A DNA stretch of 15,625 nucleotides from Desulfobacterales bacterium (GTDB lineage Bacteria; Desulfobacterota; Desulfobacteria; Desulfobacterales; JAUWMJ01), in contig JAUWMJ010000018.1 in NCBI GenBank assembly GCA_030613225.1, positions 1 to 15,625 on the forward strand. Direction: 5' to 3'. Positions within the stretch are counted from its first letter, which is position 1. Each line of letters begins with the position of its first letter. The position numbers and the translations under genes are program-made. This document shows, one piece after another, positions 1-7,954 of this stretch. The notes beneath the pieces are model-generated. The model was given only the letters and a program-made list of their open reading frames with translations, had not been told where the DNA came from and searched no databases.

Positions 1-15
1 TGGGACCGTGTAAGA

Positions 16-30
16 TCCCGCATTGCGGGA
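16..30. repeat. Short perfect hairpin
   Basis: TCCCGC, a 3-nt ATT loop and GCGGGA form a perfect 6-bp stem. There is no T-run after it, so it is not a clear intrinsic terminator. It may be the tail of a gene or repeat lying left of the window. Confidence 0.4.
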
Positions 31-68
31 GTCAGAGACAAACGGTTATGCCGAATTGATTAGCCCAT

Positions 69-205
69 GTTACGAGTTACGGGTTACGAGTTATGAAAGG
101 AATATCGAATTTCGAAGTGTTTTTCCTTACTTCTGCGGTTCGATATTCCTTGTTCGACATTCGATATTCAAAACACCTTTCTCCCGCAACCCGCAACGTG
201 CTGCG
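69..205. repeat. Degenerate intergenic inverted-repeat element
   Basis: The element opens with short tandem units (GTTACGAG, TTACGGG, TTACGAG at 69-90). AAGGAATATCGAA at 97-109 is repeated as its exact reverse complement at 139-151, a 13-bp perfect pair. GTGTTTT at 117-123 pairs with AAAACAC at 170-176. TTCGATATTC recurs at 160-169 and TTCGACATTC at 153-162. The right side is rich in CCCGCAAC-like units (about 184-198) that mirror the left tandem units. The nesting makes the whole stretch an imperfect palindrome, as expected of a non-coding mobile repeat. A 104-codon frame across it (23-337) has composition and hairpins that argue against a gene. Confidence 0.55.
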
Positions 206-635
206 TTTACGATGGAACCCCTTACAGGGGTAATCAAGGCCGAGCCCTTTGGACTCGGATATTTACTAAAAAAATATACCGGTTTGACCTTGTCCCATGA
301 TTACATTGATGTCAAAGTAATAATTAACATACTTTAAATAAGAAAATGTTATATTGGCGTGATAAATCATTTGATATGCAAACTGGGTATGCACATGTCT
401 CCAGCAACCAACGCTTGAGCAATTAAGATACAAGATGAGCCTTTGGCAACAAATGGTTATCAATTGTGCTGCTTTATTCTCAATTATAACTTTAAGTAAT
501 AAAAAGTATGATTGTTGTTAATTTGATTTTTGCATTTTAATTATATAGGTAACCATTATTATTGAGGATTTCTTAACATTGTAGTATTTATAAGCAAAGT
601 GCCGGTTAGCACTATTAAAACTTTTCGTAAGGGTT
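206..635. other. Gene-free AT-rich stretch upstream of the DUF401 gene
   Basis: No open frame with a ribosome site or a recognisable product is present. CCCC TTACA GGGG near 218-230 and a CCGAG/CTCGG pair near 241-259 make small hairpins at the edge of the repeat element. The remainder is AT-rich and probably contains the promoter of the 636 gene, but I see no well-spaced -35/-10 pair. Confidence 0.4.
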
Positions 636-1826
636 GTGAGATCTATGTATTTTCACCTTTTTATTTCAATTATTTTATTAATCGTAGTTTCACGAAAAAA
701 TCTTTGGGTCGCCCTTTTACTTGTGTCTTTTGTTATATCATTTCCTAAGCTAAGTATTTACCAAGCTTTTTCATTGTTTGTCACAACGCTAAGTAACCCA
801 TCTGTGATTCTGCTTGCTATTTCCGTCGGGATAATCTCCATTATTGGCGGAGGGATGGACAAAACAGGTCTTATGGACGATCTCGTCAATAATCTTAAGT
901 TAAATATTAAATTATCCTTAATTTCGTTGCCGGGAATGATTGGCATGCTGCCAATTCCCGGCGGAGCCATTCTATCAGCACCGATTGTTAATAAATTAGG
1001 CCCGAATATTCAAAATGAAACTAAAGCGGCTATTAATATTTGGGGAAGACACGGTTTCAAGCTCATTTATCCTTTGGATATTATACTCTTGGCTGCTGTA
1101 ATGGCTGGTTTGAATACATATATAGTTACTCTTTATATGTTTCCTTATTTTATTTTAACTCTTCAATTAATTTATTTCTATTTCCTGAGAACTATACAAG
1201 TTGACTGCATCAAAAATAAAAGTACACAGTCTAAAAAACTCCTTCGACCTTTAACAATTTTAATTGTGCCCCCAATCGTACATGTTATTTTTTCAAACAT
1301 TTACACTGCTTCGTATCCAGAATTCTTTTTACTGCTAGGGGTATCGATTAGCCTGATTTTAGTATGTTATTTCGGAAATCTTGGAATAATACAAATCGGA
1401 AAGATAGTTTTGGAAATGAAATCTTGGAATTATTCTTTGATTATAATAGCAATATTTTATTTTTTAAATTCTTTTAAAGCTTCTGAATTTCCAGGTTTTA
1501 TAAGTACCCTTGTGTTATCAAAACCCATTTTTGTAGTTGGGTTAGGAGCCTTTTTAGGATTTGTTACTGGAAGGGTAAATGTACCTTTGTCTATTTTAAT
1601 TCCAATCTATATCTCTAAATATGGAACAGATAGTATGAATTATATTGTTCTGTCATCAATGATCTTTAGCTCAATAATGGGGTATATTATATCTCCGATT
1701 CACCCGTGTGTTTCGGTCACGTTAGAATACTTCAAAACAAGTTATGGGATCTTTTTTAGACAAACATTGTTGCCGGTTATTATTGCTTTGAGTGTTGGGC
1801 TTATTTCTTCATATATTTTTATTTAG
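636..1826 (+). CDS. DUF401 family integral membrane protein (putative anion transporter)
   Basis: This 396-residue protein is almost entirely hydrophobic, with about ten membrane segments. It matches the DUF401 family of uncharacterised inner-membrane proteins, typically about 400 residues and distantly like GntP/ion-transporter permeases. The most telling motif is GMIGMLPIPGGA at residues 100-111, followed by SAPIVNKLG. NIWGRHGFKLIYPL near residue 140 is the second family landmark. The GTG at 636 gives the longest frame; ATG at 645 is a serious alternative, since AAGGG at 629-633 sits only 2 nt from the GTG and 11 nt from the ATG. The gene is visibly more AT-rich than the transporters to its right, with many ATA/TTA codons, which hints at separate acquisition. 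It shares direction with pit but is separated by 160 nt. The substrate is unknown; the family call is firm, the transport role is inferred. Confidence 0.8.
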   Translation: MRSMYFHLFISIILLIVVSRKNLWVALLLVSFVISFPKLSIYQAFSLFVTTLSNPSVILLAISVGIISIIGGGMDKTGLMDDLVNNLKLNIKLSLISLPGMIGMLPIPGGAILSAPIVNKLGPNIQNETKAAINIWGRHGFKLIYPLDIILLAAVMAGLNTYIVTLYMFPYFILTLQLIYFYFLRTIQVDCIKNKSTQSKKLLRPLTILIVPPIVHVIFSNIYTASYPEFFLLLGVSISLILVCYFGNLGIIQIGKIVLEMKSWNYSLIIIAIFYFLNSFKASEFPGFISTLVLSKPIFVVGLGAFLGFVTGRVNVPLSILIPIYISKYGTDSMNYIVLSSMIFSSIMGYIISPIHPCVSVTLEYFKTSYGIFFRQTLLPVIIALSVGLISSYIFI

Positions 1827-1915
1827 AAAGAATTGAACCTCCTATATAATATGAATTCATCCATGGGGAAAAAGTTATTATGACTAATTGTAATAAAAAT
1901 AATGATATTAATTAG

Positions 1916-1948
1916 TTTGACTTATGATTTGATTTGACTTTACTTTGA
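1916..1948 (+). promoter_or_regulatory. Cluster of TTTGA direct repeats upstream of the PiT gene
   Basis: TTTGA occurs at 1916, 1928, 1933 and 1944. Two of the intervals are 11-12 bp, about one helical turn. Such spacing is typical of tandem activator sites and could also provide -35-like TTGACT hexamers, but I see no convincing -10 at the right distance. The regulator is unknown. Confidence 0.3.
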
Positions 1949-1986
1949 TCCCGATTAGAAATAAAGTATAGGAGCGAGTCATCGAA

Positions 1987-2943
1987 ATGATTATTTTGAT
2001 TTTGTTGGGAGCCGGAGCTTATGTAGGCTGGAATATCGGGGCCAATGATGCTGCAAACTGTGTCGGTACATCAGTGGGGTGTGGTCTGTTATCATACAAA
2101 CGTGGTGTAATTTTGGTTTCAGTATTTGTTATAGCCGGTGCATTGGTCGATGGTGACCATGTCATGAAGACTATTGGAAAAGGAATAGTAAGTCAGCAGC
2201 TTGACTATCTGGCCATCTTTGTTGCTTTGCTGTGTTCCGGCGGTTTTGTTACATTGGCCACTTTCTATAGAATTCCCACTTCAACATCCCAGGCTATTGT
2301 TGGGGGTGTATTGGGGATTGGTCTTGCAACGGGTGCCCAGATACAGTATTCAAAACTTATCATCATTGCAGAAAGCTGGATTCTATGTCCGATCCTGGTA
2401 ATGGGACTTGCCTATGGGCTTTATTTTCTTTTGACCATGTTTATTAAACGCTTGAGGGTGGGGACCCTGCTGGTTCAAAATGCTTTTGGGTGGCTTGCAA
2501 TCATGTCAGCATGTTATGTTTCCTATTCCATGGGGGCCAATAATGCTGGGAATGCCGTGGGCCCCATAGCAAATCTCGGGATTGTCCACCCTCAAATACT
2601 CCTCGGTATTGGCGGGGTTTCAATTGCCATAGGTGCAATCACATACGGTAAAAAAGTGGCTGATACAGTCGGCAAGGGGATTACGCCTCTTGATATACCG
2701 GGAGCTTTTGTTGCCCAGATGTCTTCAGCTTTTGGCATGCATCTGTTTTCAATTCTGGGTATTCCGGTGTCTACTTCTTCTGCCATTGTGGGGGCAGTTG
2801 TTGGAGTTGGTCTTGTCAAGGGGGCCAAATCAATCAGTAAAAAAACGATATTGACCATCCTTGTGGGATGGGTATTGACACCGAGCTTGGCAGCAGTCAC
2901 GGCATTTTTCCTGTACAAATTTTTAAAAGGATTTTTCATATGA
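1987..2943 (+). CDS. PiT-family inorganic phosphate/sulfate permease
   Basis: A 318-residue inner-membrane transporter of the PiT family (PitA; the CysP sulfate permease belongs to the same family). The internal duplication is plain: GANDAANCVGTSVG at residues 18-31 is echoed by MGANNAGNAVGPIA at 182-195, and PTSTSQAIVGG at 97-107 is echoed by PVSTSSAIVGA at 260-270. The length is at the short end for the family and appears complete, with about ten membrane segments. The start is set by AGGAG at 1970-1974, 12 nt before the ATG, a slightly long spacing. The DUF47 gene follows after 53 nt, the usual Pit partner arrangement. Family members move phosphate or sulfate by cation symport. In this sulfonate-linked setting, sulfate or sulfite is as plausible as phosphate, and direction cannot be read from sequence. 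Confidence 0.9.
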   Translation: MIILILLGAGAYVGWNIGANDAANCVGTSVGCGLLSYKRGVILVSVFVIAGALVDGDHVMKTIGKGIVSQQLDYLAIFVALLCSGGFVTLATFYRIPTSTSQAIVGGVLGIGLATGAQIQYSKLIIIAESWILCPILVMGLAYGLYFLLTMFIKRLRVGTLLVQNAFGWLAIMSACYVSYSMGANNAGNAVGPIANLGIVHPQILLGIGGVSIAIGAITYGKKVADTVGKGITPLDIPGAFVAQMSSAFGMHLFSILGIPVSTSSAIVGAVVGVGLVKGAKSISKKTILTILVGWVLTPSLAAVTAFFLYKFLKGFFI

Positions 2944-2996
2944 AATGTAGTAAACTAAAAATAACAATAATATACAACATGTTTTAAGGGGGAAGA

Positions 2997-3647
2997 ATGA
3001 TCCTTTTTAAAAAAGAAAAAGAAGTTCTTAAACTTATTGAAAAACATGTGGATAAAGTTGAGGAGTGCATGTCCACTTCATTGAGTACGCTTCAGGCTTA
3101 TCTTAATGACGATATTGCAAGCGCTAAAAAACTGGCCCGTCAGACGGACAAGCTGGAAACCCAGGCCGATCTTATCCGGCATCAGGTCCGGGACAAGCTT
3201 TATGGCGGTGCCTATATGCCCTTGTTAAGAGAAGATGTCTATAAACTGGTGGAGAATCTTGATAAGGTGGCAAATGCAGCGGAAAAATGTTGTGATGCAT
3301 TCTTAAATCAACGCCCGGTAATTCCTGAATTGCTTAAACAGGATTTCTTAACAATTATTATAATTTCCACTGGTGTTATCAAGCCTCTTAAGCAGGCCCT
3401 TTTGTGTTATTTGAAGGGGTTGTGCCCAATGGAGGTTTCCCGTCAGCATGCAAAAGATGTCGGGCTTATTGAGTCAAAAGTAGACAGCCTGGATTGGGAC
3501 CTGACTAAAAAAATTTTTTCCTCTGACTTGAGGCACAGTCATAAACTGCATTTGAAAATTTGTGTTGAGCATATTGTCGACATGACGGACAAGGCCGAAG
3601 ATGCTGCTGATTGCCTGGAGGTTGTTGCTTTGAAAGCTATGATCTGA
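2997..3647 (+). CDS. DUF47 (PhoU-like) accessory protein of the PiT permease
   Basis: A 216-residue cytoplasmic, all-helical protein of the DUF47 family, distantly related to PhoU. It begins with a charged coiled-coil-like helix (residues 1-50). The RxDVYKLVENLDKVANAAE segment near residues 77-97 is the family hallmark, where acidic residues may bind metal. Length is normal for the family. AAGGGGGA directly upstream, 5-6 nt before the ATG, supports the start. It lies 53 nt behind the PiT gene on the same strand. DUF47 genes very often accompany PiT genes and are thought to modulate the transporter; the mechanism is not established. I see no terminator between the two genes, so they are probably co-transcribed. 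Confidence 0.88.
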   Translation: MILFKKEKEVLKLIEKHVDKVEECMSTSLSTLQAYLNDDIASAKKLARQTDKLETQADLIRHQVRDKLYGGAYMPLLREDVYKLVENLDKVANAAEKCCDAFLNQRPVIPELLKQDFLTIIIISTGVIKPLKQALLCYLKGLCPMEVSRQHAKDVGLIESKVDSLDWDLTKKIFSSDLRHSHKLHLKICVEHIVDMTDKAEDAADCLEVVALKAMI

Positions 3648-3662
3648 AAGATCAATATGACA

Positions 3663-3687
3663 AATTATTATGCAGTACATAATAATT
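3663..3687. repeat. Perfect 10-bp AT-rich hairpin after the DUF47 gene
   Basis: AATTATTATG (3663-3672), a 5-nt CAGTA loop and CATAATAATT (3678-3687) form a perfect stem 15 bp after the DUF47 stop. The stem lacks GC pairs and there is no proper T-run. It may be a weak terminator or an RNA-processing/regulatory site. Confidence 0.4.
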
Positions 3688-3691
3688 ATTA

Positions 3692-3732
3692 GTTTGATTT
3701 ATAGATCAAAAATTGATTAGTAAAAATCAAAC
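3692..3732. promoter_or_regulatory. Nested inverted repeat in the leader of the ABC importer
   Basis: GTTTGATTT (3692-3700) pairs exactly with AAATCAAAC (3724-3732). Inside the loop, ATCAA (3705-3709) pairs with TTGAT (3713-3717). The TTGAT/ATCAA unit is therefore repeated in both orientations. This could be an operator for a dimeric regulator or a leader RNA structure. It sits about 190 nt before the binding-protein start. Confidence 0.35.
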
Positions 3733-3819
3733 AGGATTCATTTGCTAATTATAAATAATTAAATATGGAGTTTACATTTAATTGTTTTATTTTAGCAGCA
3801 TATTATAAATTTTCAGATC

Positions 3820-3829
3820 AAAGGAGGTG
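3820..3829 (+). other. Strong Shine-Dalgarno-like sequence without a gene
   Basis: AAAGGAGGTG is a near-ideal ribosome site, but no ATG-started frame follows at normal spacing. The true binding-protein start is about 95 nt further on with its own AAGGAG. It may be the relic of a leader peptide or lost gene. Confidence 0.3.
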
Positions 3830-3923
3830 TAAACAAAAGATTTTACAATTTCAGGGAAGTGATTTGTGGCCTGGTCTAAAAATACTCCAGGTAAATCAAT
3901 GTTTTTTAGAAAGGAGAAATATT

Positions 3924-4982
3924 ATGAAGTACAAATTTTTTTTCACTGTTCTAATTGCAATTTTAGTTACACTTACCACTCCGATCGGCAATGTCTGTGC
4001 AGCAGATTCCATAAGTGCCTATATGGGATTCTCACGGGAAGTCAATGAGGCCCTTGCAAAACAAATTCAGGATAAACTCGGTATTGAGGTAAAGAATATT
4101 ACCCTGTCCTGGGGAGAAATCTGGGCAAGGCTGAAAACTGAGCACCCCAGGTTTAATGCAGACATGGTGTTATCCTTTGGTGCGTCTGAAGCCATAAACG
4201 GTGCAAAAAAAGGGTACTATGAACTCTACCAGTCTCCCGGCTGGGATGGGATTGATTCCGCTTTTAAATCAAAAGACGGCTCATACCATGCCCTTGGAAC
4301 ATTCTCATTTCTTCTTTTGGGCAATACAAAAAAGCTTGCGGAAAAGGGGTATGAGATGCCAAAAAGCTATAAAGACCTTCTGGATCCAAAATGGAAGGGA
4401 CAGATTGTTATCCCTTCGCCAAGGACATCCGGAACCGCTTATATGATCAACTATTCTTTTTTACAACTCTACGGTGAAAAGAAAGGCTGGGACTATCTTA
4501 CCAAGCTGAATAAAAACGTGGCGTTTTATACAAAAAGTGGTAATGCACCGACTGAACTTGTGGGCCGGGGGGAATATCTGCTGGGACTTGGTGCAGACGA
4601 GAATGTCCTGAAACGGATTAAAGACGGATATCCTCTTCAATGGTCTGTCCCTGTAGAGGGTATCGGCTATGAAGGCAATTATTGTACTATTTTAAAGGGA
4701 ACCAAAAAACTGGGCCTTTGTAAAAAAGTCATGGATTATCTTGGGTCTGTAGAGATCAGTGAGTTTCTGGGTTCCATGGGGTATATTCCACCGCGTGCCG
4801 GCATTAACAGTGCCCTGTACGGGGAGGTACAGCCTAAGTTCATTAAGCTTGATCATGCATGGGCAGTTAAAAATAAACGTAGGATCGTTAAGCTGTGGAA
4901 AAGCAAATTTCTCATGAAAGAGACTGCCAAAGCAAAAAAAGTGGGTGATGCAAAAGAAAAAAAGGCAGCAGCACAGGAATAA
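3924..4982 (+). CDS. ABC transporter periplasmic substrate-binding protein (Fbp/AfuA/PhnS-like)
   Basis: Using ATG 3924, the protein has 352 residues. It starts with a clear secretion signal: MKYKFFF, a hydrophobic core, then NVCA-AD, with likely cleavage near residue 24-26. The frame is open back to 3765, but that extension would bury the signal peptide. AAGGAG at 3911-3916 fixes the downstream start. The mature part reads as a type-2 periplasmic binding protein of the iron(III)/2-aminoethylphosphonate/thiamine group. Landmarks are ADMVLSFG, SYKDLLDPKWKGQIVIPSP and SGTAYMINYSF in the first half, and GYIPPRAG near the end. The last 20 residues form an unusual Lys/Ala-rich tail. It opens a three-gene importer operon, with the permease 56 nt downstream. 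The substrate cannot be read from sequence; a sulfonate, phosphonate or metal ion are all possible. Confidence 0.85.
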   Translation: MKYKFFFTVLIAILVTLTTPIGNVCAADSISAYMGFSREVNEALAKQIQDKLGIEVKNITLSWGEIWARLKTEHPRFNADMVLSFGASEAINGAKKGYYELYQSPGWDGIDSAFKSKDGSYHALGTFSFLLLGNTKKLAEKGYEMPKSYKDLLDPKWKGQIVIPSPRTSGTAYMINYSFLQLYGEKKGWDYLTKLNKNVAFYTKSGNAPTELVGRGEYLLGLGADENVLKRIKDGYPLQWSVPVEGIGYEGNYCTILKGTKKLGLCKKVMDYLGSVEISEFLGSMGYIPPRAGINSALYGEVQPKFIKLDHAWAVKNKRRIVKLWKSKFLMKETAKAKKVGDAKEKKAAAQE

Positions 4983-5038
4983 TTTTTTAAGTATTGTTTT
5001 GGTTTAATTTGAAACAATTTAGATAAGGAATTACAAAG

Positions 5039-6715
5039 ATGGCAGAAGCGGTTATAGGAAATGCTCAACGGAGCATCTGGTACAAAGCAAGGATATTTAT
5101 CAATTCACATCTAATAAACATATTTGCGGGCGGCCTGTTTACGCTTCTTGCCATCTTCCTGGCCTTTCCCTTAGTCATGGTTTTTATCAAAAGTCTTTGG
5201 GGGGATGACGGTTTTACAATAACCTTTTATCAGGAATTTTTTACCTACAACTATTACTATTGGTCGTTTTTAAATACTATGATTTTAGGGCTTTCAACCA
5301 TGTTCATCCTCGTGGTCGTGGGTTTTTGTTTTGCCTATATGACAACACGGGGGCCTAATTGGTTGCGAACGCCATTAAAGATATGTGCGTTGATGCCCCT
5401 TTGCGCCCCTCCTTACATCTTTTCAATTTCTTTGATCACCCTTTTTGGAAGAAACGGGATGATTAATAATTTCTTTAACATGGATTTTAATATTTACAGC
5501 TGGACCGGTGTTATCGTGGCACAGTGCCTGGCATTTCTTCCCCTGTCTTTCATGATGATAGAAAATGTGTTGAATTCCCAAAACCCCTCCCTTGAAGAGA
5601 GTGCCGCGGATATGGGTGCATCTGAATCGACCATTATTCGTACCATCACCATCCCTTTGGCTGCACCCGGTGTGCTCAAAGCCGCTCTTTTGGTTTTTGT
5701 TATGGCCATTGCAGAGTTTGGCAATCCTGCAATTTTGGGCGGCAGACTCCCGTTTCTGGCCCCGGATACCTACCTGATGATCACCGGAGAGGGAGACTTC
5801 AACATGGCATCTGTGCTCTCTGTGGTATTGATGCTGCCGTGTCTCATTATTTTTGTTCTTCACAATTATATGCTAAAGGGAAAAGGATATACCACAATAG
5901 TCGGCAAACCCACAGCAGTTGATCCCAAAGAGATAACACCCGTGATCAAGTTCTCCCTTCTAGCGGTTGTTACTCCCGTGGCATTCATGGTTTTATTATG
6001 CTTTGGAGTGATTGTTATGGGGTCTTTTGTAAAAATAGTTGGCGTAGACAATACCTTTGTTATAGACCATATGCTGAACATGCAGTCCAATACAGCAATT
6101 GTTAATAGTGTTAAATTATCTTTCATGGCCGGTCTTTTTGGTGCTATTGTGGGAACGCTTCTGGCCTATGTCATCATGAGAGGCAAGTTCAAGGGCAGAA
6201 ATGTAATGGAGATGATGGCTTTATCCGGATTTGCACTTCCGGGAACTGTGATCGGTGTCGGATATATAATGGCTTTTAACAAGCCCCCGATTCTTCTGGC
6301 AGGCACCATATGGATCCTTATATTAAACTGTGCCTTCAGATTTCTTGCAGTGGGGGTTGAGGCAGGTATCAGCAAACTGCATCAAATCAGTATTGAAATT
6401 GAGGAAGCCTCTGCTGATCTGGGGGCGGACTTTATCACCATCTTTTTTAAGGTGATTCTTCCCATCATGGCCTCAGCCTTTATTGCAGGGTTCATTTATA
6501 CTTTCATGACAACCATGATGTCATTAAGTTCTGTTATATTCCTCGTGACACCGGGCTTTGACCTGGCTGCTGTTTATATATATCTCACGGCCCAGTTAGG
6601 GGAGCTGGGGCTGGCATCGGCTGCAACCGTTAAAATGATATTAATCGTTGTCATCTGTCTTGCATCCCTTAAACTGCTTGCGAAAAAAACAGGACTCGGT
6701 GTAATTGAAAAATAA
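5039..6715 (+). CDS. ABC transporter permease, fused two-domain FbpB-like type
   Basis: A 558-residue inner-membrane permease with two BPD_transp_1 halves fused in one chain, about twelve membrane segments, as in FbpB-type importers. Each half carries an EAA coupling motif: EESAADMGAS near residues 185-194 and EEASADLGAD near 454-463. These are the cytoplasmic helices that dock onto the ATPase. The start ATG follows TAAGGA with a 9-nt gap. The binding-protein gene ends 56 nt upstream. The ATPase gene follows at once, with its Shine-Dalgarno touching this gene's stop codon, so the genes are translationally close and surely one operon. Length is normal for the fused class. The fusion fits the Fe3+/aminoethylphosphonate-type families and differs from the single-domain permeases of TauABC/SsuABC sulfonate importers. 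Confidence 0.9.
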   Translation: MAEAVIGNAQRSIWYKARIFINSHLINIFAGGLFTLLAIFLAFPLVMVFIKSLWGDDGFTITFYQEFFTYNYYYWSFLNTMILGLSTMFILVVVGFCFAYMTTRGPNWLRTPLKICALMPLCAPPYIFSISLITLFGRNGMINNFFNMDFNIYSWTGVIVAQCLAFLPLSFMMIENVLNSQNPSLEESAADMGASESTIIRTITIPLAAPGVLKAALLVFVMAIAEFGNPAILGGRLPFLAPDTYLMITGEGDFNMASVLSVVLMLPCLIIFVLHNYMLKGKGYTTIVGKPTAVDPKEITPVIKFSLLAVVTPVAFMVLLCFGVIVMGSFVKIVGVDNTFVIDHMLNMQSNTAIVNSVKLSFMAGLFGAIVGTLLAYVIMRGKFKGRNVMEMMALSGFALPGTVIGVGYIMAFNKPPILLAGTIWILILNCAFRFLAVGVEAGISKLHQISIEIEEASADLGADFITIFFKVILPIMASAFIAGFIYTFMTTMMSLSSVIFLVTPGFDLAAVYIYLTAQLGELGLASAATVKMILIVVICLASLKLLAKKTGLGVIEK

Positions 6716-6731
6716 TAAGGAGCACAAACGA

Positions 6732-7829
6732 ATGGGTAATAAAGAAACACCAATGCTGGAACTTGTGGATGTTCATAAGAGTTTTGGAGATGTAGATGTG
6801 TTAAAAGGAATATCAGCTTCCGTTCCTAAAGGGGAATTATTAACTTTTGTAGGACCCAGCGGATGCGGTAAAACAACCCTTTTGAGAATCATCGGAGGCT
6901 TTACCTCCATTACTTCAGGTAAAATCATTCTGGACGGTGAAGATATTGCCGCACTTCCCCCGAATATGAGGGACACAAAAATGGTTTTCCAGAGTTATGC
7001 TCTGTTTCCCCACATGAATGTAAGAAAGAATATCGGCTTTGGACTTAAGCTGAAAAAAATGCCCCGGCAGAAAATCGATGACCGTGTTGATGAACTGCTT
7101 TCCCTGGTTCATATGGAGGGCCTGGGCGAGCGAACCATTGAGCGGATCAGCGGCGGCCAGCAGCAGCGTGTAGCCCTGGCACGTTCTCTGGCACTGGAAC
7201 CGAAAGTACTTCTCCTGGATGAACCCTTGTCAAATCTTGATGCCAACCTTCGTGTTGTCATGCGTGATGAGATCAGAAGTATTCAGGAGCGCATTGGTAT
7301 CACCACGATATTTGTCACACATGACCAGTATGAGGCCATGAGCATTTCAGACAGGATTCTTGTTCTCCATGACGGGGTGATCCAGCAGATCGGCACCCCA
7401 AGTGACATTTACGAAAAACCGGTAAACATGTTTATTGCCGAGTTTGTAGGGTATGTAAATTTTCTTGAGGGCAAAATTGAAAGTTTGGATCAGGATTCCG
7501 GGCTTTACCAGATCTCCACTGAATATGGAAATATGTCCTTAAACAGGATCAATGAAAAAAAGTTTGAAAAGGGGGATGAAGTTTTTCTGGTGATCCGGCC
7601 TGAAACCGTTACGCTTTTCCCTTCAGATGCCCAAGATCTGCCCAATATGCTCACCGGTAAGATCCAGCACACCATGTATGCAGGGAACCTTGTCAAATAT
7701 ACAATAAGATGCGGTGACCGCGAAATTCTTATTGATCAATATAATCCTAAGGATTCCATTAAATTCAAGCGCGGTGATAATATAAAGTTTACAATACCCA
7801 GAACTGTTCATGCACTACCCAAAAAGTGA
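6732..7829 (+). CDS. ABC transporter ATP-binding protein (FbpC/PotA/PhnT-like)
   Basis: The chain is 365 residues from ATG 6732; AAGGAG at 6717-6722 lies 9 nt upstream. A TTG at 6705 would add nine residues but places its own ribosome site inside the frame, so it is less likely. All nucleotide-binding elements are intact: Walker A GPSGCGKT (41-48), Q-loop within MVFQSYALFPHM, signature SGGQQQR (140-146), Walker B LLLDEP with D163/E164, and the switch His197 in FVTHDQ. The C-terminal third, beginning around FVGYVNFLEG, is a TOBE-type regulatory domain containing VIRPETV, as in the CUT1/FbpC/PotA ATPases. It powers import through the permease encoded just upstream. It is the last gene of the operon. 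Confidence 0.92.
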   Translation: MGNKETPMLELVDVHKSFGDVDVLKGISASVPKGELLTFVGPSGCGKTTLLRIIGGFTSITSGKIILDGEDIAALPPNMRDTKMVFQSYALFPHMNVRKNIGFGLKLKKMPRQKIDDRVDELLSLVHMEGLGERTIERISGGQQQRVALARSLALEPKVLLLDEPLSNLDANLRVVMRDEIRSIQERIGITTIFVTHDQYEAMSISDRILVLHDGVIQQIGTPSDIYEKPVNMFIAEFVGYVNFLEGKIESLDQDSGLYQISTEYGNMSLNRINEKKFEKGDEVFLVIRPETVTLFPSDAQDLPNMLTGKIQHTMYAGNLVKYTIRCGDREILIDQYNPKDSIKFKRGDNIKFTIPRTVHALPKK

Positions 7830-7845
7830 TAAAATTAAAGGAAAG

Positions 7846-7880
7846 AATTGTTTTGCCGGGCAATTATATTTTCGTATTCA
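7846..7880 (+). terminator. Weak possible terminator of the importer operon
   Basis: AATTG and CAATT flank TTTTGCCGGG shortly after the ATPase stop, with TTGC-CGG-GCAA as an alternative pairing, followed by TATATTTTC. The stem is short and the T-tract interrupted, so this is only a candidate. Confidence 0.25.
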
Positions 7881-7954
7881 TTTAGCCTTTTAAAAATAGA
7901 TCTAAGGTCGTGTTCAGGTGATCCGGTTTAAAGGAGTGTCTCTGTTTGAGTGTG

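Noticed and set aside
23..337. 104-codon plus-strand frame
   Set aside because: It runs through an inverted-repeat element, has no ribosome site and no recognisable product.
1..635. Possible tRNA or CRISPR in the left repeats
   Set aside because: No cloverleaf can be folded and the tandem units are too short and irregular for a CRISPR array.
3765..3923. N-terminal extension of the binding protein
   Set aside because: It would precede a clean signal peptide; the AAGGAG-supported ATG at 3924 is the better start.
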